DNA from: UBA1738 sp045538755
GTDB lineage: Bacteria > Bacillota > Clostridia > UBA1381
Length of the DNA stretch: 60,299 nucleotides
Direction: 5' to 3'
NCBI GenBank assembly: GCA_045538755.1
Contig: JAZQEC010000007.1
Span: 1 to 60,299 of the forward strand
Shown here: in pieces, positions 51,553 to 59,602 of the stretch
Position numbering within the stretch: position 1 is the first letter of the stretch
How the letters are laid out: each line of letters opens with the position of its first letter
Translations under genes and position numbers: made by a program
Notes under the pieces: model-generated
The model's input: the letters and a program-made list of their open reading frames with translations, nothing else
Database searches by the model: none
What the model was told of the DNA's origin: nothing

Positions 51553-52389
51553 TTATAATAAATTTTTTAAATTATTTTTACTACTTTGATACTTCTTTTT
51601 GTACTTATGCGGTGTAATTCCCCATACATCACGGAAAATCCGTATAAAATGCGAAATGTCTTCAAATCCGCTTTCTATTCCCGCATCAAGAACGCTCCTT
51701 CCTTTTCTAAGCAATTCTGCGGCATAGACCAGCCTCTTTTGTCTTATAAACTCTCGTGGAGTAATATTCATACATTCACGAAATCTGCGTTCAAGTGTAT
51801 TAATACTAACATGAGCCTTTTCTGCAACATTTTTGACTGTCAGCTTTTTTGACAGATTTTTTTCAATATAGTTTATAGCAAAGGCTAAATCAGATGGCAT
51901 TTTATCAAGTTTCTTTCCTGTTAGACTTCCAGAACTTAAAAGTGTCAAAATTTTAAAAAAGTATAGATATTGTTCCGCCTTAGTTAACTCCTTAGAGATC
52001 ATCTCCATACACACTCTGATTAACTCCTCACGATTATCCTGCGAAAGTGTTATGAGATTTCCTTCACCTTTATTTCGGTTAAAAAACACATCCAGAAGAT
52101 CTTCATTTCCATTCGAAGAAAATAAAATCCATATATGTTCATGCTGAAGATCACTATTATAAACGCAATTATGATATTCATAAGGACGAGCTATAATTGC
52201 TTCACCTCTTGTAACAGGATAAAGACAATTCTCAACCATAAAGGATACATCGCCCGTAAGGTTTATATAAATTTCACATTGCTCGTGAATATGTGAATTG
52301 ATTTGAAAAGTATGTGACTTTCGTTGTTGCATACCATACATTATATTAAATGCAAATGGTGTTATTCCATCAAATTCAATTTTTTTCAT
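51553..52389 (-). CDS. AraC-family transcriptional regulator
   Basis: A 278-aa regulator: N-terminal cupin-like sensing domain (HIHEQCEIYINLTGDVSFMV, ITRGEAIIARPYEYH) and C-terminal double HTH (KLTVKNVAEKAHVSINTLERR and SGFEDISHFIRIFRDVWGITPHKY). Members of this type sense sugars or other small ligands. It lies beside, but not in the operon of, an amino-acid ABC importer, separated by a terminator. The ligand is unknown. No target operator was found. Confidence 0.92.
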   Translation of the reverse strand: MKKIEFDGITPFAFNIMYGMQQRKSHTFQINSHIHEQCEIYINLTGDVSFMVENCLYPVTRGEAIIARPYEYHNCVYNSDLQHEHIWILFSSNGNEDLLDVFFNRNKGEGNLITLSQDNREELIRVCMEMISKELTKAEQYLYFFKILTLLSSGSLTGKKLDKMPSDLAFAINYIEKNLSKKLTVKNVAEKAHVSINTLERRFRECMNITPREFIRQKRLVYAAELLRKGRSVLDAGIESGFEDISHFIRIFRDVWGITPHKYKKKYQSSKNNLKNLL

Positions 52390-52407
52390 ATTATCACCTC
52401 TATGGTG

Positions 52408-52437
52408 ATTTTACCATATTTTTCAGTAAAAAGTCAA
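52408..52437 (-). promoter_or_regulatory. promoter of the AraC-family gene
   Basis: Minus strand TTGACT (52437-52432), 18-bp spacer, TAAAAT (52413-52408). The very short leader has a CACC / GGTG hairpin around the GAGGTG SD. Confidence 0.5.
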
Positions 52438-52470
52438 CAGAAATAAGCAGGACTATGTGTTAATAAAGCT

Positions 52471-52503
52471 AAAAACCTTGAAAGTTAAACTTTCAAGGTT
52501 TTT
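52471..52503 (-). terminator. terminator of the amino-acid ABC operon
   Basis: Perfect 15-base stem AAAAACCTTGAAAGT / ACTTTCAAGGTTTTT with TAA loop, just after the ATPase stop. Confidence 0.9.
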
Positions 52504-52509
52504 AATAGT

Positions 52510-53292
52510 TTACATTCTTACGTTTGACAAAAACTCCTGAAGTCGCTTACTCTTTGGTGAAGTAAAAATTTCTTCAGGTTTCCCTTCTTCTGCGATTATA
52601 CCTTTATCCATAAAAATGACTCTATCCGAAACTCCCCTTGCAAACGCCATTTCATGCGTTACAATAATCATTGTCATTTTCTGGTCAGCCAGAGATTTTA
52701 TAACCTTCAAAACCTCGTTGGTTATCTCAGGATCAAGGGCTGAAGTCGGTTCATCGAATAACATTATTTCAGGATTTAGGGCAAGTGCGCGACAAATTGC
52801 CACTCGCTGCTGTTGTCCTCCCGAAAGCTCGCATGGATAATTATTGTATTTGCTTTCAAGTCCTGCGCTGTTTAAGAGTCTTTTTGCATTTTCTTCAATT
52901 TCAGCATAAATTTGTTCTTTATTTTGTTTAAAATCCGGTCTTTCCTTTGCCAAAAGCTTCGGTGCAAGTACCACATTTTCAAGCGCGCTGTACTGCGGAA
53001 ACAGATTAAATGACTGAAAAACAAACCCAAAGTTTAATTGTTTTTTTCGAATTTCTTCGTTCGTCATTTTTTTATGCTCTGCGCCGTCAAATATTACCTC
53101 GCCGTTTAAAATAACCTGACCTCTATCTGCTTTTTCCAGAAAGTTTATGCATCTTAAAAGCGTCGTTTTTCCGCTTCCTGAAGAACCTATTATTGACACA
53201 ACCTCTCCTTTTTCCATAGAAAATGAGACATCTTTTAATACCTCGGTTTTATCAAAGTTCTTCATCATATTTTTAATTTCTAAAATAGCCAT
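52510..53292 (-). CDS. polar amino-acid ABC transporter, ATP-binding protein
   Basis: A 260-aa GlnQ/HisP-type ATPase. Walker A IIGSSGSGKTTLLR, Q-loop FVFQSFNLFPQ, signature ELSGGQQQRVAICRALAL, Walker B IMLFDEPTSALDPE and the switch His in IIVTHEMAFARGVSDRV. It powers uptake through the adjacent permease. It is the last gene of the operon, 21 bases after the permease. Confidence 0.95.
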   Translation of the reverse strand: MAILEIKNMMKNFDKTEVLKDVSFSMEKGEVVSIIGSSGSGKTTLLRCINFLEKADRGQVILNGEVIFDGAEHKKMTNEEIRKKQLNFGFVFQSFNLFPQYSALENVVLAPKLLAKERPDFKQNKEQIYAEIEENAKRLLNSAGLESKYNNYPCELSGGQQQRVAICRALALNPEIMLFDEPTSALDPEITNEVLKVIKSLADQKMTMIIVTHEMAFARGVSDRVIFMDKGIIAEEGKPEEIFTSPKSKRLQEFLSNVRM

Positions 53293-53313
53293 AAAATACT
53301 TTCCCTCCGAAAT

Positions 53314-53961
53314 TTATCCTTTATAATAGTCAAGTTTCTTTTCTATGTAATTGAAAACAAGGGTTAAAATTCCGCAAAGAATCAAATAGAATACTCCTGA
53401 ATAGAAAAGTGGCCACAAAATATGTTCGCTGTTCATCATTCGCTTTGCATTCCATGTTATTTCATAAATCATAATTGTATTTGCAAGCGAGGTATCTTTT
53501 ACAAGCGTCAAAAACTCATTGCCCATAGGCGGAATTATTCTCTTTATTACCTGAACAAGTATGATTTTAAAGAACACCTGCGTTCTGGTCAGTCCTAAAA
53601 CTGCTCCTGCCTCATATTGTCCCTTTGGTATGCTCTCAATACCACCACGAAAAATTTCCGCAAAATAACAGGCATAGTTTAAAACGAATGCTATGATTAC
53701 AGCAACAAACATATTCATACCACGTATGCCTAAAAGTCCCGGCCCTAAGCCAAACACAATAAGCTGAAGCATTAATGGCGTTCCTCTTATAATCCAAATC
53801 AATGTTTTTATAGGATACTTGATAACCTTGAACTTGCTCATTGAGCCAAGCGAAATGACAAGCCCTAACGGAAGCGCCATAAGAAGTGTCAGCGAAAAAA
53901 TTTTAAGCGTTACGCCCAAACCCTCTAAAAGACTCAACGTAACCTTTGTAAATAACTGCAT
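53314..53961 (-). CDS. polar amino-acid ABC transporter, permease
   Basis: A 215-aa HisM/GlnP-like permease with about five helices. The EAA-loop coupling region is EAGAVLGLTRTQVFFKIILVQ and the C-terminal segment is LVKDTSLANTIMIYEITW. It probably forms a homodimer, since only one permease gene is present. It lies after a hairpin that separates it from the binding-protein gene. Confidence 0.94.
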   Translation of the reverse strand: MQLFTKVTLSLLEGLGVTLKIFSLTLLMALPLGLVISLGSMSKFKVIKYPIKTLIWIIRGTPLMLQLIVFGLGPGLLGIRGMNMFVAVIIAFVLNYACYFAEIFRGGIESIPKGQYEAGAVLGLTRTQVFFKIILVQVIKRIIPPMGNEFLTLVKDTSLANTIMIYEITWNAKRMMNSEHILWPLFYSGVFYLILCGILTLVFNYIEKKLDYYKG

Positions 53962-53996
53962 AATTACACCTTTTGATACTTTATTTTAAACCGACC

Positions 53997-54027
53997 AAAA
54001 AGGCAGATAAAAATCTGCCTTTTTTAA
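53997..54027 (-). terminator. intra-operon hairpin between binding-protein and permease genes
   Basis: Perfect stem AAAAAGGCAGAT / ATCTGCCTTTTT with AAAA loop. As a partial terminator it would leave more binding protein than permease, a common arrangement for ABC importers. Confidence 0.75.
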
Positions 54028-54052
54028 TTACTTTTTAGACTTTTTACTTTGA

Positions 54053-54799
54053 TTAAAAAGCAAGATTAAGCTCATACTTTTCTGCAAGCTTTGCAAGTGT
54101 TCCGTCAGCTACAAGTTCGTCAATAGCTACGTTGACTTTATTTAAGAGTTCTTCATCGTCAAGTCTAAAGCCGATACCATACTCTTCTGTTGTAAGCTCA
54201 ACAGCAAATCCGAGGTTTTCATAGCTTGTTCCTTCAGCTGTTGAAGCCTTTGCCATTGTGATGTCGATTACACAAGCATCAGCCTGACCGCCTGCAACTG
54301 CCAAAAGTGCATCTGTCTGTGCTGCAACCGGTGTGTAATTTTTATCAAGTCCGTTTTCCTTGATTGCTGTTTCACCTGCTGAACCTGCTTCTGCTGCAAA
54401 CTTCAAGTCTTTCATACTTTCAGCATCTGGGTAAAGCTCAATATTTTCCTTTGCCATTACAACAACCTGAGCATTTTTTACATAAGCCTTTGAAACCGCG
54501 CAGTTTTTCTTAACTTCATCAGAAATTGTCATACCGTTCCAGATACAGTCAATTTGACCTGCGTCAAGAGTTGTGAACTTTGTGTCCCAGTTGATTTCAA
54601 TGAACTTAGGTGTTTCACCTATTTTCTTACAAACAGCTTCTGCAAACTCTGTGTCAAAACCTGTGAGTTTTCCGTCGTCGCCCATATAGTTCATAGGCTC
54701 ATAGATTGTGTAACCGATTAAGAGCTCCTCATTTTCTCCACAACCAGTCATTGCAAAAAGCATTGCGCCTGCCATTAAAATTGCTAATAGTTTTTTCAT
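54053..54799 (-). CDS. amino-acid ABC transporter substrate-binding lipoprotein
   Basis: A 248-aa family 3 extracellular solute-binding protein. Signal MKKLLAILMAGAMLFAMTGC with lipobox AMTGC (Cys20). The mature chain has the polar amino-acid signature GFDTEFAEAVCKKIGE and IDCIWNGMTISDEVKK. Ligand (for example cystine, glutamine or histidine) cannot be read off. The ATG at 54799 has AAAGGAGAAAATG-type SD; the longer frame to 54850 lacks one. First gene of the importer operon. Confidence 0.94.
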   Translation of the reverse strand: MKKLLAILMAGAMLFAMTGCGENEELLIGYTIYEPMNYMGDDGKLTGFDTEFAEAVCKKIGETPKFIEINWDTKFTTLDAGQIDCIWNGMTISDEVKKNCAVSKAYVKNAQVVVMAKENIELYPDAESMKDLKFAAEAGSAGETAIKENGLDKNYTPVAAQTDALLAVAGGQADACVIDITMAKASTAEGTSYENLGFAVELTTEEYGIGFRLDDEELLNKVNVAIDELVADGTLAKLAEKYELNLAF

Positions 54800-54838
54800 T
54801 TCATTTTCTCCTTTTTTTAAGTCATAATTTATGTTCCT

Positions 54839-54867
54839 ATCATAGCACATCGCTTTAGTATTGTAAA
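54839..54867 (-). promoter_or_regulatory. promoter of the amino-acid ABC operon
   Basis: Minus strand TTTACA (54867-54862), 17-bp spacer, TATGAT (54844-54839). Confidence 0.6.
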
Positions 54868-54907
54868 GTGATAAAACAATAAATTATTATTTTTTATGCA
54901 CAAGCGA

Positions 54908-54941
54908 CAAAAATAGAGGGTGCGTTTTATGCACCCTCTAT
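54908..54941 (-). terminator. terminator overlapping the end of the DUF6514 gene
   Basis: Perfect 11-base stem ATAGAGGGTGC / GCACCCTCTAT (54941-54913) followed by TTTT. The 5' arm is formed by the last sense codons Ile-Glu-Gly-Ala. Confidence 0.8.
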
Positions 54942-55274
54942 ACTTTTTTCTCTGTCAGAAAGCTGGATACGCTCCCCAATATAATCATTCACCACATATT
55001 TAAGCCCCATCGGCATCACCTTATTATCACATATTTTTCGAAGAAATTCAAGCGCCTCATTCTTTTTGAAAAACAAATCGCCGATAATCTTCTTTTCTCT
55101 GTTTTTCCTTCCGCACCTATCCTCTTCAGCCTTATCTATCTCGACTCCGTAAACCTTTAAATCACAATATTCTTCACTAACACTATCGGTCAACAGATAA
55201 TATGTAAGCTTAATTCTGCAAGGGGTTTTTCCATCTTGCTCAAGGTAAATTTCATCAAACATCTCTTTTTTCAA
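54927..55274 (-). CDS. DUF6514-type protein of unknown function
   Basis: A 115-aa soluble, charged protein. It contains the pattern TYYLLTDSVSEEYCDLKVYGVEID, then a polar basic linker, then FFKKNEALEFLRKICDNKVMPMGLKYVVNDYI. The pair of beta-strand segments and a final helix resemble small Clostridia proteins I know as DUF6514; the match is from memory. No membrane helix or catalytic motif. The start at 55274 has an AGGGAGG-like SD. It stands alone between the importer operon and the ferredoxin. Role unknown. Confidence 0.6.
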   Translation of the reverse strand: MKKEMFDEIYLEQDGKTPCRIKLTYYLLTDSVSEEYCDLKVYGVEIDKAEEDRCGRKNREKKIIGDLFFKKNEALEFLRKICDNKVMPMGLKYVVNDYIGERIQLSDREKSIEGA

Positions 55275-55470
55275 ACCCGCACCTCCCTTTTATCATGCAC
55301 TTAAAATTATAATATATAAAGGCAGTAAAATCCAGTTATTTTTATCGCATAAAACGGTGTTATCCGCCTAAATTCGACGTTTTTAAAAAAATCAGCAATC
55401 AATTTTAAGCGAAGAATGTCGGATAATGTGTTATATCGAAACTTCTTATCATACGAAATTTATCGAAACA

Positions 55471-55527
55471 AAAAAATACTGCTGACCTGATTTTCGAAAT
55501 ACTTACGAAAAGTCAAATCAGCAGTAT
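55471..55527 (-). terminator. ferredoxin terminator
   Basis: Minus-strand long stem ATACTGCTGA...TCAGCAGTAT with inner ACTTTTCG / CGAAAATC pairing, then TTTTTT. Confidence 0.75.
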
Positions 55528-55538
55528 CATACTTTTTA

Positions 55539-55709
55539 TTAGTCCTCAACAGGAGCACTTACAGGGCATACACCTGCACAAGCACCACAACCGATACAAG
55601 CATCTGCATCGATAACATACTTAGCATCGCCTTCTGTAATAGCACTTACAGGACATTCACCTGCACAAGCACCACAAGCAATACAATCGTCAGTAATTTT
55701 GTAAGCCAT
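55539..55709 (-). CDS. 2[4Fe-4S] ferredoxin (clostridial type)
   Basis: A 56-aa protein. It begins MAYKITDDCIACGACAGECP and ends CGACAGVCPVSAPVED. Two CxxCxxCxxxCP motifs each bind a [4Fe-4S] cluster: Cys9-12-15-19 and Cys38-41-44-48. It is the small low-potential electron carrier used with hydrogenase, PFOR or Rnf in clostridia. The ATG at 55709 follows GGGAGGTG. Monocistronic, with a long-stem terminator. Confidence 0.96.
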   Translation of the reverse strand: MAYKITDDCIACGACAGECPVSAITEGDAKYVIDADACIGCGACAGVCPVSAPVED

Positions 55710-55837
55710 TTGATACACCTCCCTGAATTATTTATGCATATAATAAAGCCTCACAAAATATAAGCTCTATGCACTTTTCTTTGACGTTAAAAATTTAAAA
55801 TCATCAACGTCTGTCACTCATTATATCACAGTTTTTT

Positions 55838-56710
55838 TCAATCTTCAAGTGCTTTTAACATTTCTTCGTCATTTTTTTCATCATTTTGTTTGCTTTTTGC
55901 CTTTTTGAGCACTTTTATATCTGCCACATTATATTCTCTTAATGCCGCTTCCTTTTCCTGCTCAATTTTAACCTTAACATTTCCCTTTAAAATGTCAACA
56001 TACTCAACCACTCCACGTCCTTCAGGCGTTTCGACAAGTGAACCCTGTCTTGGAGTAATACTTAAAAGCTGTTCATAAGTTTCCTGCTCATATTTTAAGC
56101 AGCACATAAGTCTGCCGCAAATCCCCGAAATCTTTGTAGGATTTAGCGAAAGTCCCTGTTCCTTTGCCATCTTTATTGAAACAGGCGCAAACTCACCTAA
56201 AAATTTTGAGCAGCAAAGCTCTCTTCCGCAAATTCCGATACTTCCCAAAGTTTTTGCTTCGTCTCTAATTCCAATTTGGCGCAGCTCAATTCTTGTTCTG
56301 AATCTATTTGCTAAATCCTTTACAAGCTCACGGAAATCCACTCTGCCTTCAGCAGTAAAATAGAATAAAACCTTACTGCGGTCAAAAGTATATTCCACTT
56401 CTACAAGCTTCATTTCGATACCGTGATTTTTTATCATTTCACAGCAAACTTCAAAAGCTTCTTTTTCTTTTTCCTTATTTTCAGCTTCTCTTTTAAAATC
56501 CTCTTCATTTGCAATTCTAATTACATCTTTTAGAGGTTTAGTAAGGTCTTCTTCCAGAACTTCTTTAATTCCAACCACAACCTCGCCCATTTCAATGCCA
56601 CGTGCGGTCTCAACTACAACCTTATCACCTATATTTATATCATGGTCTGCCGGATTAAAATGATAAATCTTTCCGACAGGCTTGAATCTTACTCCTACTA
56701 TTTTTGTCAT
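55838..56710 (-). CDS. ricT: RicT/YaaT, PSP1-domain protein
   Basis: A 290-aa protein of the PSP1 family. Characteristic Cys motifs are GSIGICGRELCCSKFLG and KISGICGRLMCCLKYEQE. In Bacillus, RicT (YaaT) with RicA and RicF forms an iron-sulfur complex that influences mRNA maturation by RNase Y and sporulation (Spo0F phosphorylation). Here it stands alone; holB is not adjacent. The C-terminus is Lys/Glu-rich. The start is ATG with AAGGAG. Confidence 0.93.
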   Translation of the reverse strand: MTKIVGVRFKPVGKIYHFNPADHDINIGDKVVVETARGIEMGEVVVGIKEVLEEDLTKPLKDVIRIANEEDFKREAENKEKEKEAFEVCCEMIKNHGIEMKLVEVEYTFDRSKVLFYFTAEGRVDFRELVKDLANRFRTRIELRQIGIRDEAKTLGSIGICGRELCCSKFLGEFAPVSIKMAKEQGLSLNPTKISGICGRLMCCLKYEQETYEQLLSITPRQGSLVETPEGRGVVEYVDILKGNVKVKIEQEKEAALREYNVADIKVLKKAKSKQNDEKNDEEMLKALED

Positions 56711-56793
56711 TTATATACTCCTTAAAACCAAGACATTCTTCGCATCTGTTCATACAGTCGAACGTATATTTTTTTATTAATCCGACAACTTTA

Positions 56794-56822
56794 ATTATAT
56801 TATATTCCGTGGGTTCTGTCAA
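56794..56822 (-). promoter_or_regulatory. promoter of ricT
   Basis: Minus strand TTGACA (56822-56817), 17-bp spacer, TATAAT (56799-56794). Confidence 0.7.
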
Positions 56823-56850
56823 GCATCGCCGACTTTTTTTCCAAAATGTA

Positions 56851-56879
56851 TTGCAATTTGGGAAATTATGGTATATAAT
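56851..56879 (+). promoter_or_regulatory. promoter of the THF riboswitch/folT unit
   Basis: TTGCAA (56851-56856), 17-bp spacer, TATAAT (56874-56879). Confidence 0.65.
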
Positions 56880-56891
56880 TAGTGCATAACA

Positions 56892-57001
56892 ATTTGCAGA
56901 GTAGGATTCCGTGCGTAAAGTGCCGGCATGAACGGGGAGTTGTCATGCGGACGAAAAGCGCAAAATGCTTGCGGTACGGAATTTGCATCCCGCTGCCAAA
57001 T
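56892..57001 (+). ncRNA. tetrahydrofolate (THF) riboswitch
   Basis: Upstream of a folT-type gene and starting about 10 bases after the promoter. The RNA has the conserved THF-motif blocks: GCAGAGUAGGAUUCCGUGCG, then UAAAGUGCCGGCAUGAACGG, GGGAGUUGUCAUGCGGACGA, then GCGGUACGG and UUGCAUCCCGCUGCC. P1 is ATTTG/CAG with CTG/CCAAAT; GGCATGA and TCATGC form an inner arm, GGATTCCGT pairs with ACGGAATT. The match to the folT motif is strong by eye. Reduced folates bind this fold and shut off folate uptake. Confidence 0.92.
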
Positions 57002-57002
57002 C

Positions 57003-57058
57003 AGAGGAAATTTTAAAACACCTCTTTTTTAGTAGCAAGTATTAATCGGAGGTGTTTT
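57003..57058 (+). promoter_or_regulatory. expression platform of the THF riboswitch
   Basis: Two pairings share the CACCTC segment. Terminator-like: AGAGG (57003-57007) with CCTCT (57021-57025) and six T. SD-masking: AAAACACCTC (57015-57024) with GAGGTGTTTT (57049-57058), a ten-base perfect pairing that buries the folT GGAGGTG. Which state THF favours is inferred, not shown. Confidence 0.6.
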
Positions 57059-57060
57059 TT

Positions 57061-57606
57061 ATGTTCAAACTTTTTTCGCAGTCTGCAAAAAAACTCAGGT
57101 ACACATCTGTCTTATGTACCGCCGCTGTACTTACAGCTCTTTATGTTGTACTTGACCTTGTTCAGGTTCCTATCACGCCGCAATCACGTATTTCACTTAC
57201 TTTTTTACCAATGTCTCTTTGCGGCTGGCTTTTTGGTCCGGTTCCGGCAATGTTAGTTGGGATTCTTGGCGATACAGTCGGATTTTTAATACATCCGACA
57301 GGTCCATATTTCCCTGGCTTTGGCATAACCGCAATGTTTTCAGGAATAATTTTCGGCACACTACTTTTCGAAAAAGACCACAAAAAAATCCTGCCTTGGG
57401 TTATTCTTTCAAAAACTCTTGTGACCGTCCTTTTAAACATTCTTTTAAACACGTTCTGGCTGTCAATTTTATACGAAAAAGCATATTTCGTGTATATGGC
57501 GACACGTATTGTAAAAAATATTATTACTTTGCCACTTGAGTGTATTCTTATCACTTTAATAATTTCTCTTTTGTCACATCACGGTATAACAAAGATATAT
57601 AAATAA
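57061..57606 (+). CDS. folT: folate ECF transporter S component (FolT-like)
   Basis: A 181-aa integral membrane protein with about six hydrophobic helices: SVLCTAAVLTALYVVLDLVQ, ISLTFLPMSLCGWLFGPVPA, GILGDTVGFLIHPTGPYFPG and further segments. This is the substrate-binding S component for an energy-coupling-factor transporter; the EcfA/EcfT subunits are encoded elsewhere. The THF riboswitch upstream points to folate as substrate. Start: ATG at 57061, six bases after GGAGGTG; a GTG nine bases earlier is less likely. Confidence 0.92.
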   Translation: MFKLFSQSAKKLRYTSVLCTAAVLTALYVVLDLVQVPITPQSRISLTFLPMSLCGWLFGPVPAMLVGILGDTVGFLIHPTGPYFPGFGITAMFSGIIFGTLLFEKDHKKILPWVILSKTLVTVLLNILLNTFWLSILYEKAYFVYMATRIVKNIITLPLECILITLIISLLSHHGITKIYK

Positions 57607-57670
57607 GTCGAAAAAATATTTATTAAATTTGTAAGGTTCGCCAATATCAAAAAAAAGGGCTGTTACTGTC

Positions 57671-57699
57671 TTGAAAAATTTGTCGTAATATGATATAAA
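57671..57699 (+). promoter_or_regulatory. promoter of prs
   Basis: TTGAAA (57671-57676), 17-bp spacer, TATAAA (57694-57699). Confidence 0.55.
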
Positions 57700-57734
57700 T
57701 ATAATTAAAGTATGAGCAAACGTAGGAGGATTTT

Positions 57735-58871
57735 ATGGAATCATTATCAAACAAGCCAATTTACGGTCAGCTCAGCATTATCAGTATGCGTGGCTGTGAG
57801 GAAATTACTGACAAAATTGACTGGTATCTTCGCCAGTTCAGAAAAGAATACGAAAACGAGGAAACCTACATAACGCATATTAAGTGTCCACGTTTCGGTT
57901 CTGGTGAAGCAAAATGTGTCATTGATGAAACAGTACGCGGTCATGACGTTTATATAATTTGTGATATGTTTAATCATGGCATCACATACAATATGTACGG
58001 AATTGAAAACCGTATGAGTCCTGATGACCATTATCAGGATTTAAAGAGAATTATTGCTGCGATTTCAGGTAAAGCAAGACGTGTAACAGTTGTTATGCCG
58101 ATGCTCTATGAAGGAAGACAGCATCGCCGCACAACTCGTGAATCCCTTGACTGTGCAATGGCACTTCAGGAGCTGGTAAATATGGGTGTTTCAAATATCA
58201 TCACATTTGATGCACATGATGCAAGAGTTCAAAACGCAATCCCATTATCCGGCTTTGATGATGTCCAGACAACTTATCAGATGATAAAATCTCTGTCAAG
58301 ACAAGTTCCTGACATTTCTTTCAATAAAGATGATACCATCGTAATTTCACCTGATGAAGGCGGAATGAAGCGTGCAATGTACTACTCATCTGTTTTAGGT
58401 CTTGACCTTGGTATGTACTACAAGAGAAGAAATTACTCCATCATCGTTGACGGTAAAAATCCAATCGAAGCACACGAATATCTGGGCCGTGACGTTAAGG
58501 GCAAAGATGTTATGATTATCGACGATATGATTTCAAGCGGCGAATCTGTACTTGATATCGGCAAAAAGCTCAAAGAACAAGGCGCTAAAAGAATCTTTAT
58601 CTTCACAGCGTTCGGACTTTTCTGTAACGGTCTTGAAAAGTTTGATGAGGCTTATAAAAAAGGCGAAATCACAAAGGTATTCACAACAAATCTTATCTAC
58701 CGTATACCGGAGCTTTTCGAAAGAGAATGGTACTGCGAAGTTGATATGTCAAAATACATTTCTCTTCTTATCAACACTTTAAACCACGACGAAACAATCA
58801 GCAACCTTCTTGTTCCTGCAAAAAGAATTGAAAAGCTTCTTGAAAAAATTAATGCAGAAAAAAATAACTAA
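57735..58871 (+). CDS. prs: ribose-phosphate pyrophosphokinase (PRPP synthetase), long form
   Basis: A 378-aa enzyme, about 60 residues longer than the usual 315. It converts ribose-5-P and ATP to PRPP. It begins with MESLSNKPIYGQLSIISMRG, lacking the usual short MxxxLKIFSGxSN start. It has MPMLYEGRQHRRTTRESLD (R5P/ATP loop region), DAHDARVQNAIP and the PRPP signature DVMIIDDMISSGES. The C-terminal extension continues to about residue 370. The longer form is found in many Clostridia and is distinct from the classical class I enzyme. SD GTAGGAGG. Monocistronic. Confidence 0.88.
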   Translation: MESLSNKPIYGQLSIISMRGCEEITDKIDWYLRQFRKEYENEETYITHIKCPRFGSGEAKCVIDETVRGHDVYIICDMFNHGITYNMYGIENRMSPDDHYQDLKRIIAAISGKARRVTVVMPMLYEGRQHRRTTRESLDCAMALQELVNMGVSNIITFDAHDARVQNAIPLSGFDDVQTTYQMIKSLSRQVPDISFNKDDTIVISPDEGGMKRAMYYSSVLGLDLGMYYKRRNYSIIVDGKNPIEAHEYLGRDVKGKDVMIIDDMISSGESVLDIGKKLKEQGAKRIFIFTAFGLFCNGLEKFDEAYKKGEITKVFTTNLIYRIPELFEREWYCEVDMSKYISLLINTLNHDETISNLLVPAKRIEKLLEKINAEKNN

Positions 58872-58877
58872 AAAATT

Positions 58878-58903
58878 ACGGAGTGCTAAAGCACTCCGTT
58901 TTA
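58878..58903 (+). terminator. prs terminator
   Basis: Perfect ten-base stem ACGGAGTGCT / AGCACTCCGT with AA loop and TTTT. Confidence 0.85.
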
Positions 58904-58912
58904 GTTTATTTC

Positions 58913-59602
58913 TCACAAATCTGATATAGTATAATTTATTTCCTGCATCTTTCTATCAAGCGCCGCAATACCGTCAGCACAATCCTTAAGTTCTTCCACA
59001 ATCACCCCTGAACCCTCAATTTCCTTTTTATATTTCATCTTGTGTTCAAGGCTTGCCCAGAAATCCATTGCCAGTGTGCGAAGCTGAATTTCAACCTTCA
59101 TCAGTCTCTTTTCGTGTGCTAGATATATCGGCACGGCAATTATGAGGTGAAGGCTGCGGTAGCCGTTTTCTTTCGGATGTTCAATATAATCCTTTTTCTT
59201 TATCAGCATTATATCATCCTGCTTGAGTAAGGAGTCTGCCAGCAGATAAACATCCTCGGGAAACGGACAGGTAACTCTTATTCCAGCAATGTCATTGATG
59301 TAGTTTTCAATACTGTCTACGTCAAACGGCAGGTCACGGCGTTCCAGCTTTTCGATAATGCTCGGCACGGATTTTATTCTCGTTTTAATCGAGCTTATCG
59401 GGTTGCGGTCGTATTTGAGCGAAAACTCCTCGTTAAGCACCCTGAATTTGGTTTCTATCTCCATCATTGCACAGCGGTAATAGGAGAGAAGCCGTTTGAA
59501 TTCGACCGATTTTTCCTGCACTATTTCAAGTGTAATTTCGTTTGCGGAATCTATCAGCTTTTGTTTGAAAAGCCGCTCTTCATTTGCTCTTTCAGATCTC
59601 AT
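58913..59602 (-). CDS. small (p)ppGpp synthetase (RelA/SpoT-domain, SAS type)
   Basis: A 229-aa protein with only the synthetase domain. Motifs: SIKTRIKSVPSIIEKLERR (GTP/ATP loop), INDIAGIRVTCPFPEDV, the conserved DYIEHPKENGYRSLHLI and VEIQLRTLAMDFWASLEHK. It makes (p)ppGpp without hydrolase or ribosome-sensing domains, like YjbM/YwaC. The start at 59602 has CGGAG and overlaps the histidine-kinase stop by 11 bases; the earlier ATG at 59635 would overlap by 44. So it is in one transcript with the kinase. A long RSH gene is at 37.2-39.4 kb. Confidence 0.92.
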   Translation of the reverse strand: MRSERANEERLFKQKLIDSANEITLEIVQEKSVEFKRLLSYYRCAMMEIETKFRVLNEEFSLKYDRNPISSIKTRIKSVPSIIEKLERRDLPFDVDSIENYINDIAGIRVTCPFPEDVYLLADSLLKQDDIMLIKKKDYIEHPKENGYRSLHLIIAVPIYLAHEKRLMKVEIQLRTLAMDFWASLEHKMKYKKEIEGSGVIVEELKDCADGIAALDRKMQEINYTISDL

